DNA of 64,000 nt from Streptomyces sp. NBC_01465 (GCF_036227325.1 NZ_CP109467.1:3162001-3226000); one strand, 5' to 3'; positions 50,226-61,567 are shown, numbered from the stretch's first letter. The notes: generated by a model not told the origin, from the letters alone. Numbers and translations are program-made.

Positions 50226-51173
50226 TCACCGACCTGCCACGAAGGAGTCCAGCGCGACCTTGAGGTGCTCTTCCTGTTGGGGCCAGTCCGTGGCGGGACC
50301 GGCGACGAGAACCGCGTACTGGCGGCCGTCCGTCCCCGTGAAGGCGCGGTCGGCGACCTGGCGGCGTTCGCCGGTGCCGTCCTTGTCGTACGCGTAGACC
50401 AGCTGGGCGGCATCCTCGCCGGGGACGTCCTCCAGGCTGATCTCCTGGTAGTTGGTCTTCTCCTTGGCGAGGCCTGCCGAGGTCGCTTCCATGGACTGGC
50501 GCGGCGTCGTGTCGGGCTCGGTGATGCTGTAGATCTGCATCAGGCTGCCGTCGCCGGAGGTCGCGTAGAAGACGCCGTTCGTACGTTCCGAACGCGTCCA
50601 GCCCGTCGGTACGGCGATCGTGAAGCCCTTGGTGTCGTGCTGCAGCGTGTAGCCCACGGGGAGTTCGCCGGACGCGGTGGGCGACGGGGAGTCCGTCGCG
50701 GTCTCCGTCGACGAGGGTGTCGGGCTCTCGGACACGGAGTCGACTGCCTGCGACTCCGTACTGGACGCCGAAGCGCTCACGCTCGCCCCGGACTTCGCGT
50801 CCGGCTTGCCGCCGCCGTCACCTCCCCAGGTGACCCAGGCGGCCGCGGCCCCGCCGCCGACGAGGGCGGCCGCCACGCACAGGGCGATCAGGCGGGTCCT
50901 GCGGATACCACGCGGGACGGGATCGGGGCCGGTGGGAACCGGGGCGGTCGGGTAACCGTTGGGTGGATAAGGGTCGTAGACCGGGGCCGACGGCGGGCCG
51001 ACGGGCGGCGGCCCCTGGGGCGGCACGACCGGCGGTTGCATCACCGGCGGCGGTGCCACGGGCGGCTGTGTCACGGGCGGCTGCGGATACGCCCCCGCGC
51101 CCTGCCCTGCCCCGACCGTCTCCCAGCTCTGGGTCTCGTCGTTCCAGCGGACCCCGCCCCCGCTACCGCCCAC
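50226..51173 (-). CDS. Pro-rich single-pass membrane protein with extracellular domain
   Basis: The 315-residue product begins with WNDETQSWETV and a Pro/Gln/Val-rich cytoplasmic region (many PP pairs, about residues 25-85). One membrane helix follows (LIALCVAAALVGGGAAAAW), then a Ser/Thr-rich linker and an extracellular domain with GFTIAVPTGW and FYATSGDGSLMQIYSI. The extracellular part resembles lipoprotein-like domains found on Streptomyces kinases and membrane proteins, with no known activity. It is last in the operon with two motif-sharing proteins. GTG 51173 follows GGGAGGGTGAC. Confidence 0.75.
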   Translation of the reverse strand: MGGSGGGVRWNDETQSWETVGAGQGAGAYPQPPVTQPPVAPPPVMQPPVVPPQGPPPVGPPSAPVYDPYPPNGYPTAPVPTGPDPVPRGIRRTRLIALCVAAALVGGGAAAAWVTWGGDGGGKPDAKSGASVSASASSTESQAVDSVSESPTPSSTETATDSPSPTASGELPVGYTLQHDTKGFTIAVPTGWTRSERTNGVFYATSGDGSLMQIYSITEPDTTPRQSMEATSAGLAKEKTNYQEISLEDVPGEDAAQLVYAYDKDGTGERRQVADRAFTGTDGRQYAVLVAGPATDWPQQEEHLKVALDSFVAGR

Positions 51174-51174
51174 G

Positions 51175-51549
51175 TCACCCTCCCAGCAGCGCGGCAACCG
51201 CCTGGGCGGTCGCCGCACCGGAAGCGAACATCGCCGTCAGCGAGCCCGCGTCCGTCAGCGCCTGCCGCAGCCGCCCGAGCCTGCCCGGACTCGCGGCGCC
51301 CTCGCCCTCGATCTCGTCCTGCGCACCGGCCAGTTCGGCATCGAGCGCAGCCGTCTGGTCGCTCGCGACGAGCCGTCCCAGGTCCGCGCGCAGCTCGCGC
51401 AGAGCCGCGAGCAGCTCCTCCTGGCCCGCGTCGCGGTCCCCGGCCCCTGCCTCGTAGTTGGTGACCGTGTTCTGGTCGCCGATCGCGAACGCGCCCTGCA
51501 CGCTCCCGATGTGGATCCCCCGGTTCTGCCCGTCGTCAGGACTTGCCAC
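51175..51549 (-). CDS. Small protein with N-terminal IGxQNT amyloid-like motif
   Basis: The 124-residue product carries SVQGAFAIGDQNTVTN at residues 16-31. A charged helical region follows (ELLAALRELRADLGRLV, DAELAGAQDEIEG), then a C-terminal hydrophobic helix (LTDAGSLTAMFASGAATAQA). The same motif, SIKGAVGIGNNNTITN, ends the upstream membrane protein. The pattern resembles RHIM/PP-like signalling amyloid motifs (hydrophobic-x-Ile-Gly-x-x-Asn). I infer homotypic binding between the two proteins. The GTG at 51549 overlaps the upstream gene stop by 14 nt. Confidence 0.65.
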   Translation of the reverse strand: MASPDDGQNRGIHIGSVQGAFAIGDQNTVTNYEAGAGDRDAGQEELLAALRELRADLGRLVASDQTAALDAELAGAQDEIEGEGAASPGRLGRLRQALTDAGSLTAMFASGAATAQAVAALLGG

Positions 51550-53281
51550 GTTCTCCGCCCCCCGTCTGCGCCTTGTTGGTGATGGTGTTGTTGTTGCCGA
51601 TGCCCACGGCGCCCTTGATCGAATCGATGAAGGTGCCGCCTTCGGCGACGTTCACGATCTTCTGCTCGAACTCGGTGGTCCGGTACCCCGCGTCCTTCAG
51701 CGCCGCCTGCACCCCGCTGGTCACCCGGTCCTGGATGGACTTCAGATAGCGGCTGAGGTCCATGTCCTGGAAGAGCGACGCCTCGTCGTCCGAGCCGAGT
51801 TCGCGCACGGAGAGCCCCGGGCCCTCGGCGAGCGCCTTGGCATTGCCGCTGGTGGCGGTACGCCAGACCGCGGCAGCCCCGCGTACGAGCGTGATCAGTG
51901 CGCTGCCCGCCGAGGAGGGGAAGCGGCCCAGCGCCCAGACCGCCTTGCCGAAGCGGTTGTTGTGGCGGTAGCGGTGGGCGATCCGGTCGGCGTACTGGAA
52001 GAGCGGGCGCACCGGCCGCAGCACGTGCGGGGCGACCTCCAGCATCAGCATCCCGCCCTGCGTGTGCACCCGTACGAACACGGTCGCCACGATCTCCTCG
52101 CCCCAGCCGCCGACCCGGATCCGCAGGAAGTGGCGGCGCGTCTCGCCGCCCTCCTCAACGGAGTTGGCCCGGTGCTGCTGGAACGCTTCGAGGGCGTACG
52201 GGGCGTGCGTGCGGTTGGGCAGCCCCTCCGCCGGGAGGAAGACGACCTCGTCGATCTCCAGCTCGCGCAGCCGGTCGCGGACCACGGTGTGCGGATCGCT
52301 GTGCGGGGAAGGGACGCGGAGCCCTTCGAGGAGGGGAACGATGCGGCGCAGGATCGCGCTGTTGTCGAGCGGCTGCATCTGGGCTCCCTTCTCCGACTCG
52401 CCGTCGCGCGGGACCAGTTCGAGGGAGAGCGACCAGGTGGCGTACGGGGCTCCGGCGCCGCAGAAGGGGTCCGCCGAGTGGTACATGATCAGCGGCGAGT
52501 GCTGCTCGATACGGATCCGCTGGCGCAGCCGCGTGAAACGGGCGCCCTCGGCCCCCTCGGCGGGGTCGTTCGCGGTGTCGGCGAACCGCTCCCGCGAGAG
52601 CTCACCGGTGAGCGCGCGGGCGAACTGTCCGCGCTGGGTGGCCACCGCCCAGGCGACGACCAGCGGAAGGGCGAGCGCGATCCAGACCTGGAACTTGTCG
52701 ACGCCTGCGCCCTCGCGGCCGAGGATCCCGGCGATGCCGAAGATGTCCATGTAGCCGAGGGAGTCGCTGTCGTTGTACGCGTCCTCGTCGGCGAAGGCCA
52801 TCGAGATCAGGGACACCAGGACGACGAGCATCAGCACGCGCCCGTACCAGCGCAGGATCCACCCGGCGATGATCCGGTAGGTGCCGAGCCACGAGGTGGT
52901 GGAGGCCCAGGTGGCGGTGCCGCGGACCCGGGGCGCGAGGGTGAGGAGCAGGACGGGCGCGACGTAGAGGACGACCAGCCAGCCGGTGAGCGGGGCGGCG
53001 ACGATCCAGAGCAGCAGTATCCCGGCGGACCAGCCGAGTTCGATGCGCCGGGCGCGCAGGGCGTGGGCCAGGACGCGGCCCGCATCGAACCCGAGCGAGG
53101 GGGCGACGATGCGCTCCTCGTGGACGTAGAGCTCGTCGATCACCGCGTCGCGGTAGGAGTCGTCGAGATACGCACCGGCACAGAGCAGCCGCGTCGCCTC
53201 GCTGGTGGCGGGCACCGTGCGGGGCACGGGCGGCGGAGTCTGCGGGCCGGGCTGCTGAGGTGGCAGGAATGTCTGCGTCAC
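51536..53281 (-). CDS. Multi-pass membrane protein ending in IGNNNT amyloid-like motif
   Basis: The 581-residue product has a Pro-rich start, a soluble part, then membrane segments at about residues 82-115, 135-160 and 195-212. A long cytoplasmic domain follows with RLRQRIRIEQHSPLIMYHS, RRHFLRIRVGGWGEEIVATV and FVRVHTQGGMLMLEVAPHVL. The last 28 residues contain SIKGAVGIGNNNTITN (residues 554-569). That motif is shared with the next gene product, where it is N-terminal. I do not recognise the main domain. GTG 53281 follows a run of five G. It is first in a three-gene operon. Confidence 0.7.
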   Translation of the reverse strand: MTQTFLPPQQPGPQTPPPVPRTVPATSEATRLLCAGAYLDDSYRDAVIDELYVHEERIVAPSLGFDAGRVLAHALRARRIELGWSAGILLLWIVAAPLTGWLVVLYVAPVLLLTLAPRVRGTATWASTTSWLGTYRIIAGWILRWYGRVLMLVVLVSLISMAFADEDAYNDSDSLGYMDIFGIAGILGREGAGVDKFQVWIALALPLVVAWAVATQRGQFARALTGELSRERFADTANDPAEGAEGARFTRLRQRIRIEQHSPLIMYHSADPFCGAGAPYATWSLSLELVPRDGESEKGAQMQPLDNSAILRRIVPLLEGLRVPSPHSDPHTVVRDRLRELEIDEVVFLPAEGLPNRTHAPYALEAFQQHRANSVEEGGETRRHFLRIRVGGWGEEIVATVFVRVHTQGGMLMLEVAPHVLRPVRPLFQYADRIAHRYRHNNRFGKAVWALGRFPSSAGSALITLVRGAAAVWRTATSGNAKALAEGPGLSVRELGSDDEASLFQDMDLSRYLKSIQDRVTSGVQAALKDAGYRTTEFEQKIVNVAEGGTFIDSIKGAVGIGNNNTITNKAQTGGGERGKS

Positions 53282-53380
53282 GTTTCCCCCGAAACACGAA
53301 CTGCCCATGTCATTGGGCTAGTTGGCTGCTACAGGGAGAGCAGCATAGAGGAGTGACGCACTCCACGGCACGTTCTGAAC

Positions 53381-54622
<1,242 letters not shown>

Positions 54623-54686
54623 ATCGGACCTGGCGGACGCTGAACCCCCGCCCCCATGTGGCACGGCGCACACACACCCCGTAAAA

Positions 54687-54739
54687 GACGGTGGCCGCCC
54701 GCGCCAAGGGGGGGGAGTGAGGCGCGGGCGGCCACCGTC
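54687..54739 (-). terminator. Intrinsic terminator of the XRE/DUF2690 gene
   Basis: A perfect 19-bp stem (GACGGTGGCCGCCCGCGCC and complement) encloses a 15-nt loop. On the minus strand it is followed by TTTT, 72 nt past the stop at 54812. It is a rare textbook terminator in this GC-rich DNA. Confidence 0.88.
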
Positions 54740-54811
54740 GGGTGCGAGCACCCGTGGGGGGATGAAGGTCGGTTGCCCCGTACCGCGCCGACCATTCCCC
54801 CGGATCCGCCA

Positions 54812-55888
54812 CTAATTCTTCGTGCAGCCCTGCGCACCGGTCTTCAGCGTCGCGCAGGCCTTCACCAGCGCCGGGTCGGTGACCGCGATCATCGGGGTGT
54901 ACGCATCGGGATCGGCGGCCACCGTCCCCTTCTGCGTGACCGCTCCCGCCGCGCTGACCTGCACGACGTCGCCCGTGGCCGCCTGGTTGATCCGCGCCCA
55001 CGCCGCCCCGCACGTCTTGCTGTACCGGACTTCGACGAGCGCGCCGCCGACCGTCACATTGGTCAGCGACCTGGCCAGCTCGCCGCCGCAGCCCATCGCT
55101 TCCGGGTCCTTGCCGGTGCAGTCCTTGCCGCTGCACTTCACCCCGGGGGGCAGATTGGGGTTGGTGGAGACGGTCGGGCTGGGCGTGGTCTTCTTCCCGC
55201 CGTTGTTGTTGTCGCCCTTGCCGCCCAGGTCGGTCAGGAGCACCGCGGCCGCTATCACCAGCAGCGCACCGACCACCCCGGCCAGGAACATCGTCAGCTT
55301 CTTCCGCCCGGGCCTCTGGTCGGAGGGCGAGGACGGTGACGAGGACGGCGGCCGGCTGCGCGGCGGCTGCGACGGCGCCTGGGGCTGGTGCAACGCCGCA
55401 GGGGGCGGACCGAACTGCCCGCTCTGCGGCGGTACGGGCGCCACCGGCACGGCGTCGGCGACCGGAGCAGCCTGGGCGGGCGCGGCGGACGCGCTCTGCG
55501 GGCGTGCGCTCCCGTTCTTCGTACGCGCCGGAGCCACCGGCGCGGACCCGAACTCCCCCAGCGCGGCGCGCGCCTGGGAAATCCGTATGGCTTCCATGGT
55601 CATGTCGTGCCGCGCCTCGGAACGGCTCCACGCCCGCTCCGCCAGCTCCCACATGGTGGTCAGATGCACCGGGTTGGTCCCGGTCACCTCGGCCAGTGCG
55701 ACGATCGCGCCCTTCGGCGCGAGCAGCCGCCCGTTCAGATAGCGCTCCCACGACGTCTTGCTGTAGCCGGTCCGGTCGGCCACCGCAGCGATGCTCAGCC
55801 CGCTCCGGTCGACGAGTCTGCGCAGCTGGCTGGCAAACTCCCGTACCTGCGGGTCGAGTTCCTCCGGCAGAGCCTTCCAACGAGGCAT
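54812..55888 (-). CDS. XRE-type HTH protein with membrane helix and DUF2690 domain
   Basis: The 358-residue product has an N-terminal helix-turn-helix (residues about 20-80: LRRLVDRSGLSIAAVADRTG, YSKTSWERYLNG). A Pro/Ala-rich linker and one membrane helix (LTMFLAGVVGALLVIAAAVL, about 200-222) follow, then an extracellular DUF2690 domain. DUF2690 shows the conserved CSGKDCTGKDPEAMGC, VEVRYSKTCGAAWARI and four or more cysteines that probably form disulfides. The layout suggests a membrane-tethered transcription factor that senses outside conditions. The target is unknown. Confidence 0.85.
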   Translation of the reverse strand: MPRWKALPEELDPQVREFASQLRRLVDRSGLSIAAVADRTGYSKTSWERYLNGRLLAPKGAIVALAEVTGTNPVHLTTMWELAERAWSRSEARHDMTMEAIRISQARAALGEFGSAPVAPARTKNGSARPQSASAAPAQAAPVADAVPVAPVPPQSGQFGPPPAALHQPQAPSQPPRSRPPSSSPSSPSDQRPGRKKLTMFLAGVVGALLVIAAAVLLTDLGGKGDNNNGGKKTTPSPTVSTNPNLPPGVKCSGKDCTGKDPEAMGCGGELARSLTNVTVGGALVEVRYSKTCGAAWARINQAATGDVVQVSAAGAVTQKGTVAADPDAYTPMIAVTDPALVKACATLKTGAQGCTKN

Positions 55889-56150
55889 TGCTTCCCCCTA
55901 GTCCCCCCGTATGCGCTGATGTACGTCCGTACGTGTCCGGCTGATGCACCCCCCGGCACATCCCCCGTTCTGGCTACCCCAAGGGATGCACAAAGTCAGG
56001 ATGTCAGTTCCCCGGGTGGGAGCGCACGGGTGCATTCAGGGCGGCAGGACGCACATCGCGCGCCCCCGCCCCAACCGTCACGGAAACGACAGCGGCCCGC
56101 ACACCTCACAAGAGGCGTACGGGCCAACCAGCCACAGGGGCAACGGAGTT

Positions 56151-56672
56151 CTAGGTGCGCACCGTGAAGTGGACGATGTCGTTCAGGAACGGGATCTTCA
56201 GCCACGGCTCCGGCTGCGCCATCAGCGCGAGCAGCACGATGGCCAGACCGAGAATCGCGTACGTGACCATGTCCGTGAAGCGGGAGCGGACCGCCAGCAT
56301 GCCCACCGACGGCAGGCACCAGCGCATCACTCCGCCCGCGAGCATCGCGACACCGATGAGCAGCAGCCCGACGCGGGTCACGTCGAACGCGACGAGCAGC
56401 AGCCCGGCCCCGGTCGCGGAGAGCACGGTCAGCAGCGGCCACTGACGGAAGGGCGGCGGCACGTCCGCACCGGCCGCCCGGCCGCCGCCCTCGGGGCGCG
56501 CGGTGTCCGTCGTCACGGCGGGGAAACGGCGCGAGGTCCGTACGGGAGCGCCGTCGGGACCGGGGGCGCTGACGGCGTCGACGGTCTCGTCGGCCGCGTT
56601 GACGGCTTCCGCCGCCTCCTCGGCCGCGTCCGCCTCCGCGGTCCCCTGCTTCCCCGCGTCCTCAGCCGTCAT
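56151..56672 (-). CDS. DUF3017 membrane protein
   Basis: The 173-residue protein has an Ala/Glu-rich N-terminus of about 75 residues. Three membrane helices follow ([51 protein letters not shown]). DUF3017 proteins are conserved beside folD in actinobacteria, and their role is unknown. The start overlaps the folD stop by 11 nt, so the two are translated together. Confidence 0.85.
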   Translation of the reverse strand: MTAEDAGKQGTAEADAAEEAAEAVNAADETVDAVSAPGPDGAPVRTSRRFPAVTTDTARPEGGGRAAGADVPPPFRQWPLLTVLSATGAGLLLVAFDVTRVGLLLIGVAMLAGGVMRWCLPSVGMLAVRSRFTDMVTYAILGLAIVLLALMAQPEPWLKIPFLNDIVHFTVRT

Positions 56673-57516
56673 GGCGCTCGGCCGCCTCGACCACGTTGAC
56701 CAGCAGCTGCGCGCGGGTCATCGGGCCGACGCCGCCCGGGTTCGGCGAGATCCAGCCGGCCACCTCGGCGACACCGGGGTGGACGTCCCCGACGATCTTG
56801 CCGTTCTCGTCACGGCTCACGCCGACGTCGAGCACGGCCGCGCCCGGCTTGATGTCCTCGGGCTTGACCAGGTGCGGAACACCGGCCGCCGCGACCACGA
56901 TGTCCGCCTGCTTGAGGAGCGACGCGAGGTCACGCGTGCCGGTGTGGCAGAGCGTCACGGTCGCGTTCTCGGACTTACGGGTGAGCAGCAGCCCGATCGA
57001 GCGGCCGACGGTGATGCCGCGGCCGACCACGACCACATGCGCCCCGTTGATCTCGACGCCGTGGTGACGGAGCAGCTGGATGATGCCGTACGGGGTGCAG
57101 GGCAGCGGCCCGTCGACCCCGAGCACCAGCTTGCCGAGGCTCATCGGGTGCAGACCGTCGGCGTCCTTGGCCGGATCCATCAGTTCCAGGACGCGGTTGG
57201 TGTCGATGCCCTTGGGAAGCGGAAGCTGGACGATGTAGCCCGTGCACTCCGGGTTCTCGTTGAGCTCCCGTACGACGGCCTCGATCTCCTCCTGCGTCGC
57301 GGTGTCGGGCAGTTCGCGCTGGATCGAGCCGATGCCGACCTCGGCGCAGTCCCGGTGCTTGCCGTTGACGTACCAGCGGCTGCCCGGGTCGTCACCGACC
57401 AGCAGCGTGCCGAGACCAGGGGTGATGCCCTGCGTCTTGAGGGCCGCCACACGGGCGGTCAGATCGGACTTGATCGCGGCCGCGGTGGCCTTGCCGTCGA
57501 GAATCTGGGCTGTCAT
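56662..57516 (-). CDS. folD: Methylenetetrahydrofolate dehydrogenase / methenyl-THF cyclohydrolase
   Basis: The 284-residue bifunctional enzyme interconverts 5,10-methylene- and 10-formyl-THF with NADP. It has [17 protein letters not shown] (catalytic Lys and Tyr), [21 protein letters not shown] in parts, DADGLHP, and the cofactor motif [27 protein letters not shown] and the ending [13 protein letters not shown] are also present. Together with glyA it supplies formyl-THF for PurN and PurH. GGAAG lies before the ATG. I see no ZTP aptamer in this leader. Confidence 0.95.
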   Translation of the reverse strand: MTAQILDGKATAAAIKSDLTARVAALKTQGITPGLGTLLVGDDPGSRWYVNGKHRDCAEVGIGSIQRELPDTATQEEIEAVVRELNENPECTGYIVQLPLPKGIDTNRVLELMDPAKDADGLHPMSLGKLVLGVDGPLPCTPYGIIQLLRHHGVEINGAHVVVVGRGITVGRSIGLLLTRKSENATVTLCHTGTRDLASLLKQADIVVAAAGVPHLVKPEDIKPGAAVLDVGVSRDENGKIVGDVHPGVAEVAGWISPNPGGVGPMTRAQLLVNVVEAAERHDG

Positions 57517-57721
57517 ACGGCCATTCTTCCAGGGCCCGGCGTGATCGCCCAAGTTGCACTTGCACAACTCATAGGGAATGCGACTGGACAAACTTATGGC
57601 TCGTTTAGAACGATGATCGGCGCAGTGTGTCGCGGGCAGTACCGGGGGGCGAAACCGCTCAGTTCCATGCATTTCCTCCGCTCGGACCGCGTCGTCCCCA
57701 GAACTACGGAGGAATTCCCCC

Positions 57722-58360
57722 ATGAGCTTCGGCGACCCGAACAACCCCTACGGCCAGCAGCCCCAGCAGCCGGGCCAGCAGCCGCAGCAGCCCGGCTACG
57801 GCTACCCGCAGCAGGCCCCCCAGGGCGTCCCGCCGCAGGGCCAGCCCGGCTACGGCTACCCCCAGCAGGACGCGGCGCAGGCCGGTTACGGCTACCCGCA
57901 GCAGCAGCCCGGCTACGGCTACCCGCCGCAGGGCCAGCAGGGCTACGGCTACCCGCCCCAGTACGCGGGCTGGTGGAGCCGGTTCGCCGCCGTGCTGCTG
58001 GACGGCCTGATCATCGCCGTCCCGTACGGCATCCTCCTCGGCATCGGCGCCGGCATCGGCGGCGGTGCGGGCTCCGCTCTCGCGATCCTCGGCATCCTCG
58101 TCGGCTTCGGCCTCGGGCTCTTCAAGCTCTACAAGGAGGGCACCGAGGGCGCGTGGATCGGCAAGAAGGCCCTCGGCATCCGCCTGGTGCGCGAGGCCGA
58201 CGGCCAGCCGCTCGGCTTCGGCATGGCGTTCGTCCGCTACCTGGCCCACTTCGTGGACAGCCTCGCCTGCTACCTGGGCTGGCTGTGGCCGGCGTGGGAC
58301 GCCAAGAAGCAGACCTTCGCCGACAAGATCATCTCGTCGATCGTCATCAAGTCCCAGTGA
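57722..58360 (+). CDS. RDD family membrane protein with PGYGYP repeats
   Basis: The 212-residue product has an N-terminal low-complexity region (residues 1-80) with repeated PGYGYPQQ and GYGYPPQ units. An RDD domain follows: [18 protein letters not shown] (Arg-Asp signature), [16 protein letters not shown] and [17 protein letters not shown]. The function is unknown; some RDD proteins act in ion exchange or membrane homeostasis. GGAGGAATTC precedes the ATG. Most homologues carry a similar Gly/Tyr/Pro head, which may self-associate. Confidence 0.88.
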   Translation: MSFGDPNNPYGQQPQQPGQQPQQPGYGYPQQAPQGVPPQGQPGYGYPQQDAAQAGYGYPQQQPGYGYPPQGQQGYGYPPQYAGWWSRFAAVLLDGLIIAVPYGILLGIGAGIGGGAGSALAILGILVGFGLGLFKLYKEGTEGAWIGKKALGIRLVREADGQPLGFGMAFVRYLAHFVDSLACYLGWLWPAWDAKKQTFADKIISSIVIKSQ

Positions 58361-58382
58361 TCTGACGCCCCTCGCACGCGAG

Positions 58383-58423
58383 AAGGCCGCAACCCCCGTT
58401 CGGCGGACGGGGGTTGCGGCCTT
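58383..58423. terminator. Bidirectional terminator between RDD gene and purH
   Basis: A 17-bp perfect stem (AAGGCCGCAACCCCCGT and complement) has a 7-nt loop and TTTT on the plus side. It lies between convergent stops and can serve both genes. Confidence 0.9.
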
Positions 58424-58437
58424 TTCCGTACTTGCGA

Positions 58438-59991
58438 TCAGTGGAAGAAGTGGCGCGTCCCGGTGAAGTACATCGTCACGCCCGCCTTCTTCGCGGCCTC
58501 GACGACCAGCTCGTCACGGACCGAACCGCCCGGCTGCACCACGGCCTTGACCCCGGCGTTCGCCAGGATCTCGAAGCCGTCGGGGAACGGGAAGAACGCG
58601 TCCGAGGAGGCGTACGACCCCCGCGCGCGCTCCTCGCCCGCGCGCTCCACCGCGAGCTTCGCGGAGTCGACGCGGTTGACCTGGCCCATGCCGACGCCGA
58701 CCGAGGCGCGGTCCTTGGAGAGCAGGATCGCGTTGGACTTGACCGCGCGGCACGCCTTCCAGGAGAACGCCAGCTCGGCCAGCTCCTCGGCGGACAGTGC
58801 GTCGCCGGACGCGAGCGTCCAGTTGGCCGGGTCGTCGCCGTCGGCCTGCAGACGGTCGGTGACCTGGAGCAGCGCACCGCCGTCGATCTGCTTGACCTCC
58901 ACCGGTGCGGACGGCGCCTCGGGGGCGCGCAGCACGCGGATGTTCTTCTTGCGGGCCAGGACCTCGACCGCGCCGTCCTCGTACGACGGCGCGACGATGA
59001 CCTCGGTGAAGATCTCGGCGACCTGTTCGGCGAGTGCCACGGTGACCGGACGGTTGACCGCGATCACGCCGCCGTACGCGGAGACCGGGTCGCAGGCGTG
59101 CGCCTTGCGGTGCGCCTCGGCGACGTCGTCGGCGATCGCGATGCCGCACGGGTTGGCGTGCTTGATGATCGCGACGCACGGCTCGGCGTGGTCGTACGCG
59201 GCCCGGCGCGCGGCGTCGGTGTCCGTGTAGTTGTTGTACGACATCTCCTTGCCGTGCAGCTGCTCGGCCTCCGCGAGACCGCCCGTGCCGGAGATGTAGA
59301 GGGCGGCGCCCTGGTGCGGGTTCTCGCCGTAGCGCAGGACGTTGGAGCGCTCGTACGTCGTCCCGAGGAACTCCGGGAAGCCGCTGTCGTCGGCCGGCGC
59401 GTAGCCGTCCACGAACCAGTTGGCGACCGCCACGTCATAGGCGGCGGTGTGCTGGAACGCCTCCGCCGCGAGCCGCTTGCGGGCGGCGAGGTCGAAGCCG
59501 CCGGCCTGGACCGCGGCCAGGACGTCCGCGTACCGCTCGGGGCTGGTGACGACCGCGACCGACGGGTGGTTCTTGGCGGCGGCGCGGACCATGGAAGGCC
59601 CGCCGATGTCGATCTGCTCGACGCACTCGTCGTCGGATGCGCCCGAGGCGACGGTCTGCGTGAAGGGGTAGAGGTTCACGACGACCAGGTCGAAGGGCTC
59701 GACGCCCAGCTCGGCGAGCTGGCGCTGGTGGTCCTCCAGGCGCAGGTCGGCGAGGATGCCCGCGTGGACCTTGGGGTGCAGCGTCTTGACGCGGCCGTCG
59801 AGGCACTCCGGGAAACCGGTCAGCTCCTCGACCTTGGTGACGGGCACGCCCGCGGCAGCGATCTTCGCAGCGGTCGACCCCGTCGAAACGAGCGTGACAC
59901 CGGCCGCGTGCAGCCCCTGGGCGAGCTCCTCGAGCCCCGTCTTGTCGTAGACACTGATCAGCGCGCGACGGATGGGCTTATTCACCGACAT
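58438..59991 (-). CDS. purH: AICAR formyltransferase / IMP cyclohydrolase
   Basis: The 517-residue enzyme performs the last two steps of IMP synthesis. The N-terminal MGS-like cyclohydrolase domain has [22 protein letters not shown] and [15 protein letters not shown]. The C-terminal formyltransferase has KHANPCGIA with the Lys-His pair, [13 protein letters not shown], and the ending FTGTRHFFH. The ATG at 59991 is followed by [11 protein letters not shown]. Longer in-frame starts lie inside purN. Its substrate ZMP (AICAR) is the ligand class read by the glyA riboswitch. The start overlaps the purN stop by 14 nt. Confidence 0.96.
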   Translation of the reverse strand: MSVNKPIRRALISVYDKTGLEELAQGLHAAGVTLVSTGSTAAKIAAAGVPVTKVEELTGFPECLDGRVKTLHPKVHAGILADLRLEDHQRQLAELGVEPFDLVVVNLYPFTQTVASGASDDECVEQIDIGGPSMVRAAAKNHPSVAVVTSPERYADVLAAVQAGGFDLAARKRLAAEAFQHTAAYDVAVANWFVDGYAPADDSGFPEFLGTTYERSNVLRYGENPHQGAALYISGTGGLAEAEQLHGKEMSYNNYTDTDAARRAAYDHAEPCVAIIKHANPCGIAIADDVAEAHRKAHACDPVSAYGGVIAVNRPVTVALAEQVAEIFTEVIVAPSYEDGAVEVLARKKNIRVLRAPEAPSAPVEVKQIDGGALLQVTDRLQADGDDPANWTLASGDALSAEELAELAFSWKACRAVKSNAILLSKDRASVGVGMGQVNRVDSAKLAVERAGEERARGSYASSDAFFPFPDGFEILANAGVKAVVQPGGSVRDELVVEAAKKAGVTMYFTGTRHFFH

Positions 59992-60595
59992 GAACCTTTC
60001 GTCCCTCAATGCGGTAGCCGTTACGGGCCAGACGCCCCACGACCTCGACGAGCAGCGAGCGCTCGACTTCCTTGATGCGCTCATGGAGAGCGACTTCGTC
60101 GTCCGCTGCCCGGACCTCGACCACGCCCTGCGCGATGATCGGCCCGGTGTCGACGCCGTCGTCGACGAAGTGGACGGTGCAGCCGGTGACCTTCGCGCCG
60201 TACGCGAGTGCGTCGCGCACGCCGTGGGCCCCGGGGAAACTGGGCAGCAGGGCGGGGTGCGTGTTGACGAACCGGCCGCCGAACCGGGCGAGGAATTCCT
60301 TCCCCACGATCTTCATGAAGCCGGCCGACACGACCAGATCGGGCTCGTACGCGGCCGTGGCCTCGGCCAGCGCCAGATCCCAGGCCGCGCGGTCCTCGAA
60401 GTCCTTGACCTTGCAGACGAAGGTGGGCAGCCCCGCGGCGCGGGCGCGCTCCAGCCCGACGATGGACTCGCGGTCGGCTCCGACGGCGACGACCTCGGCG
60501 CCGTACCCCTCAGGATCGGCGGCGATCGCATCGAGCAGGGCCTGCAGATTGGTTCCGGACCCGGACACCAGGACGACAAGACGGGCTGCGGCCAC
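59978..60595 (-). CDS. purN: Phosphoribosylglycinamide formyltransferase
   Basis: The 205-residue enzyme transfers formyl from 10-formyl-THF to GAR. It has [16 protein letters not shown] (phosphate loop), [21 protein letters not shown] with catalytic Asn and His, and the catalytic Asp in [11 protein letters not shown]. The GTG at 60595 lies after a GGGCCCC run. It forms a purNH operon with purH by a 14-nt overlap. Direct repeats carrying -10-like boxes lie upstream. Confidence 0.96.
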   Translation of the reverse strand: MAAARLVVLVSGSGTNLQALLDAIAADPEGYGAEVVAVGADRESIVGLERARAAGLPTFVCKVKDFEDRAAWDLALAEATAAYEPDLVVSAGFMKIVGKEFLARFGGRFVNTHPALLPSFPGAHGVRDALAYGAKVTGCTVHFVDDGVDTGPIIAQGVVEVRAADDEVALHERIKEVERSLLVEVVGRLARNGYRIEGRKVHVGE

Positions 60596-60630
60596 GAGGG
60601 GGCCCTTTCTGGAATGCGGCTTTGTACGGT

Positions 60631-60676
60631 CCTACGAACGCATCGCACGCCCCGATACGGGGAACCCTACGAACGC
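60631..60676 (-). promoter_or_regulatory. Direct repeats with -10-like boxes upstream of purN
   Basis: CCTACGAACGC occurs at 60631-60641 and 60666-60676, 35 bp apart. A CCCCGATACGGGG hairpin lies between them. On the minus strand each repeat reads GCGTTCGTAGG, followed by a TAGGGT- or TAGGAC-type -10 box, so tandem promoters are possible. Confidence 0.4.
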
Positions 60677-60804
60677 GCCGACCGTCGGCAACGATACCGG
60701 CACACCGGACGGCCCCCACGGGACGGGGGCCCGGCCGGAAGGTAGCGTCTGGGGCAGGCACCGTCTCCCGGACGGGAACCGACTGAGGGGAAGACGTTCA
60801 CCAG

Positions 60805-61551
60805 ATGCAGGACCGACGCCAGAGCGTGACCGACCGCCTCCCCCTGTTGCTGCCGCGGGAGCGTCGCTCGCCGTCCTCATCTGCCCCTTCGCCGGACGGG
60901 TCCGACGACAACAACAACCCCTTCGCGCCGCCGCCCGAGGACAAGCCCGAGCAGCCCTGGCGCCCGCGCCGCCCCGAGAGCGGCGACACCCCGCCGGAAG
61001 ACACCCCTCCGCCCCCGCCGAACCCCTGGGGCGGCCAGTGGAGCAACCAGCAGCCCGGCCGCCAGGACGGCGGCTTCGGCGGCGGCCCCCGCCCCCAGCG
61101 CCCCGACCAGGGCGGCTCCGGCGGCCCGGGCGGTCAGCGCGGCCCCGGCCTGCGCTGGGACGTGACCGACCCCGCCCAGCGGCGGGCCCGCTATGCGCTG
61201 CTGGCCGGGATCTGGGCCTTCTTCTGCGCGTTCAACTTCTGGCAGATCGGGCTGCTGCTCGGCTCGCTGGCCCTGTACTGGGGCATCAGCTCGCTGCGCG
61301 CCAAGCCGAAGCCGCGCGAGGACGGCTCGACCCCGCCGCCGGGCACGCCGAAGCCGCAGACGACGGCGGCGGTGGCGGGCGTGGTGACGGCGGGGCTCGC
61401 GCTGGCGATCATCGCGGCGACGTTCACGGTGCAGATCGTGTACCGCGACTACTACTCGTGCGTGGACGACGCCCTGACCCAGTCGGGCAAGATCGCCTGC
61501 AACGACAAGCTCCCCAAGTCCCTGGTGAACATCTTCGGCACGCAGTCGTAA
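60805..61551 (+). CDS. Pro-rich membrane protein of unknown function
   Basis: The 248-residue product has a disordered Pro/Gly/Asp-rich N-terminus (about 115 residues). Two pairs of membrane segments follow: [30 protein letters not shown] (in two helices) and [25 protein letters not shown]. The tail has two cysteines ([19 protein letters not shown]) that could form a disulfide outside. The family is not recognised. It is divergent from purN and convergent with the DUF6350 gene (16 nt). Confidence 0.7.
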   Translation: MQDRRQSVTDRLPLLLPRERRSPSSSAPSPDGSDDNNNPFAPPPEDKPEQPWRPRRPESGDTPPEDTPPPPPNPWGGQWSNQQPGRQDGGFGGGPRPQRPDQGGSGGPGGQRGPGLRWDVTDPAQRRARYALLAGIWAFFCAFNFWQIGLLLGSLALYWGISSLRAKPKPREDGSTPPPGTPKPQTTAAVAGVVTAGLALAIIAATFTVQIVYRDYYSCVDDALTQSGKIACNDKLPKSLVNIFGTQS

Positions 61552-61567
61552 CAGGGGGCAGAGCCGC

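Noticed and set aside
57517..57721. Second ZTP aptamer before folD
   Set aside because: I looked for the GACTGGCG and CCGCCTGGGCA cores and did not find them.
57722..57960. CRISPR-like periodic repeats
   Set aside because: The periodicity comes from PGYGYPQQ codons in the RDD protein head, with no spacers of uniform length.
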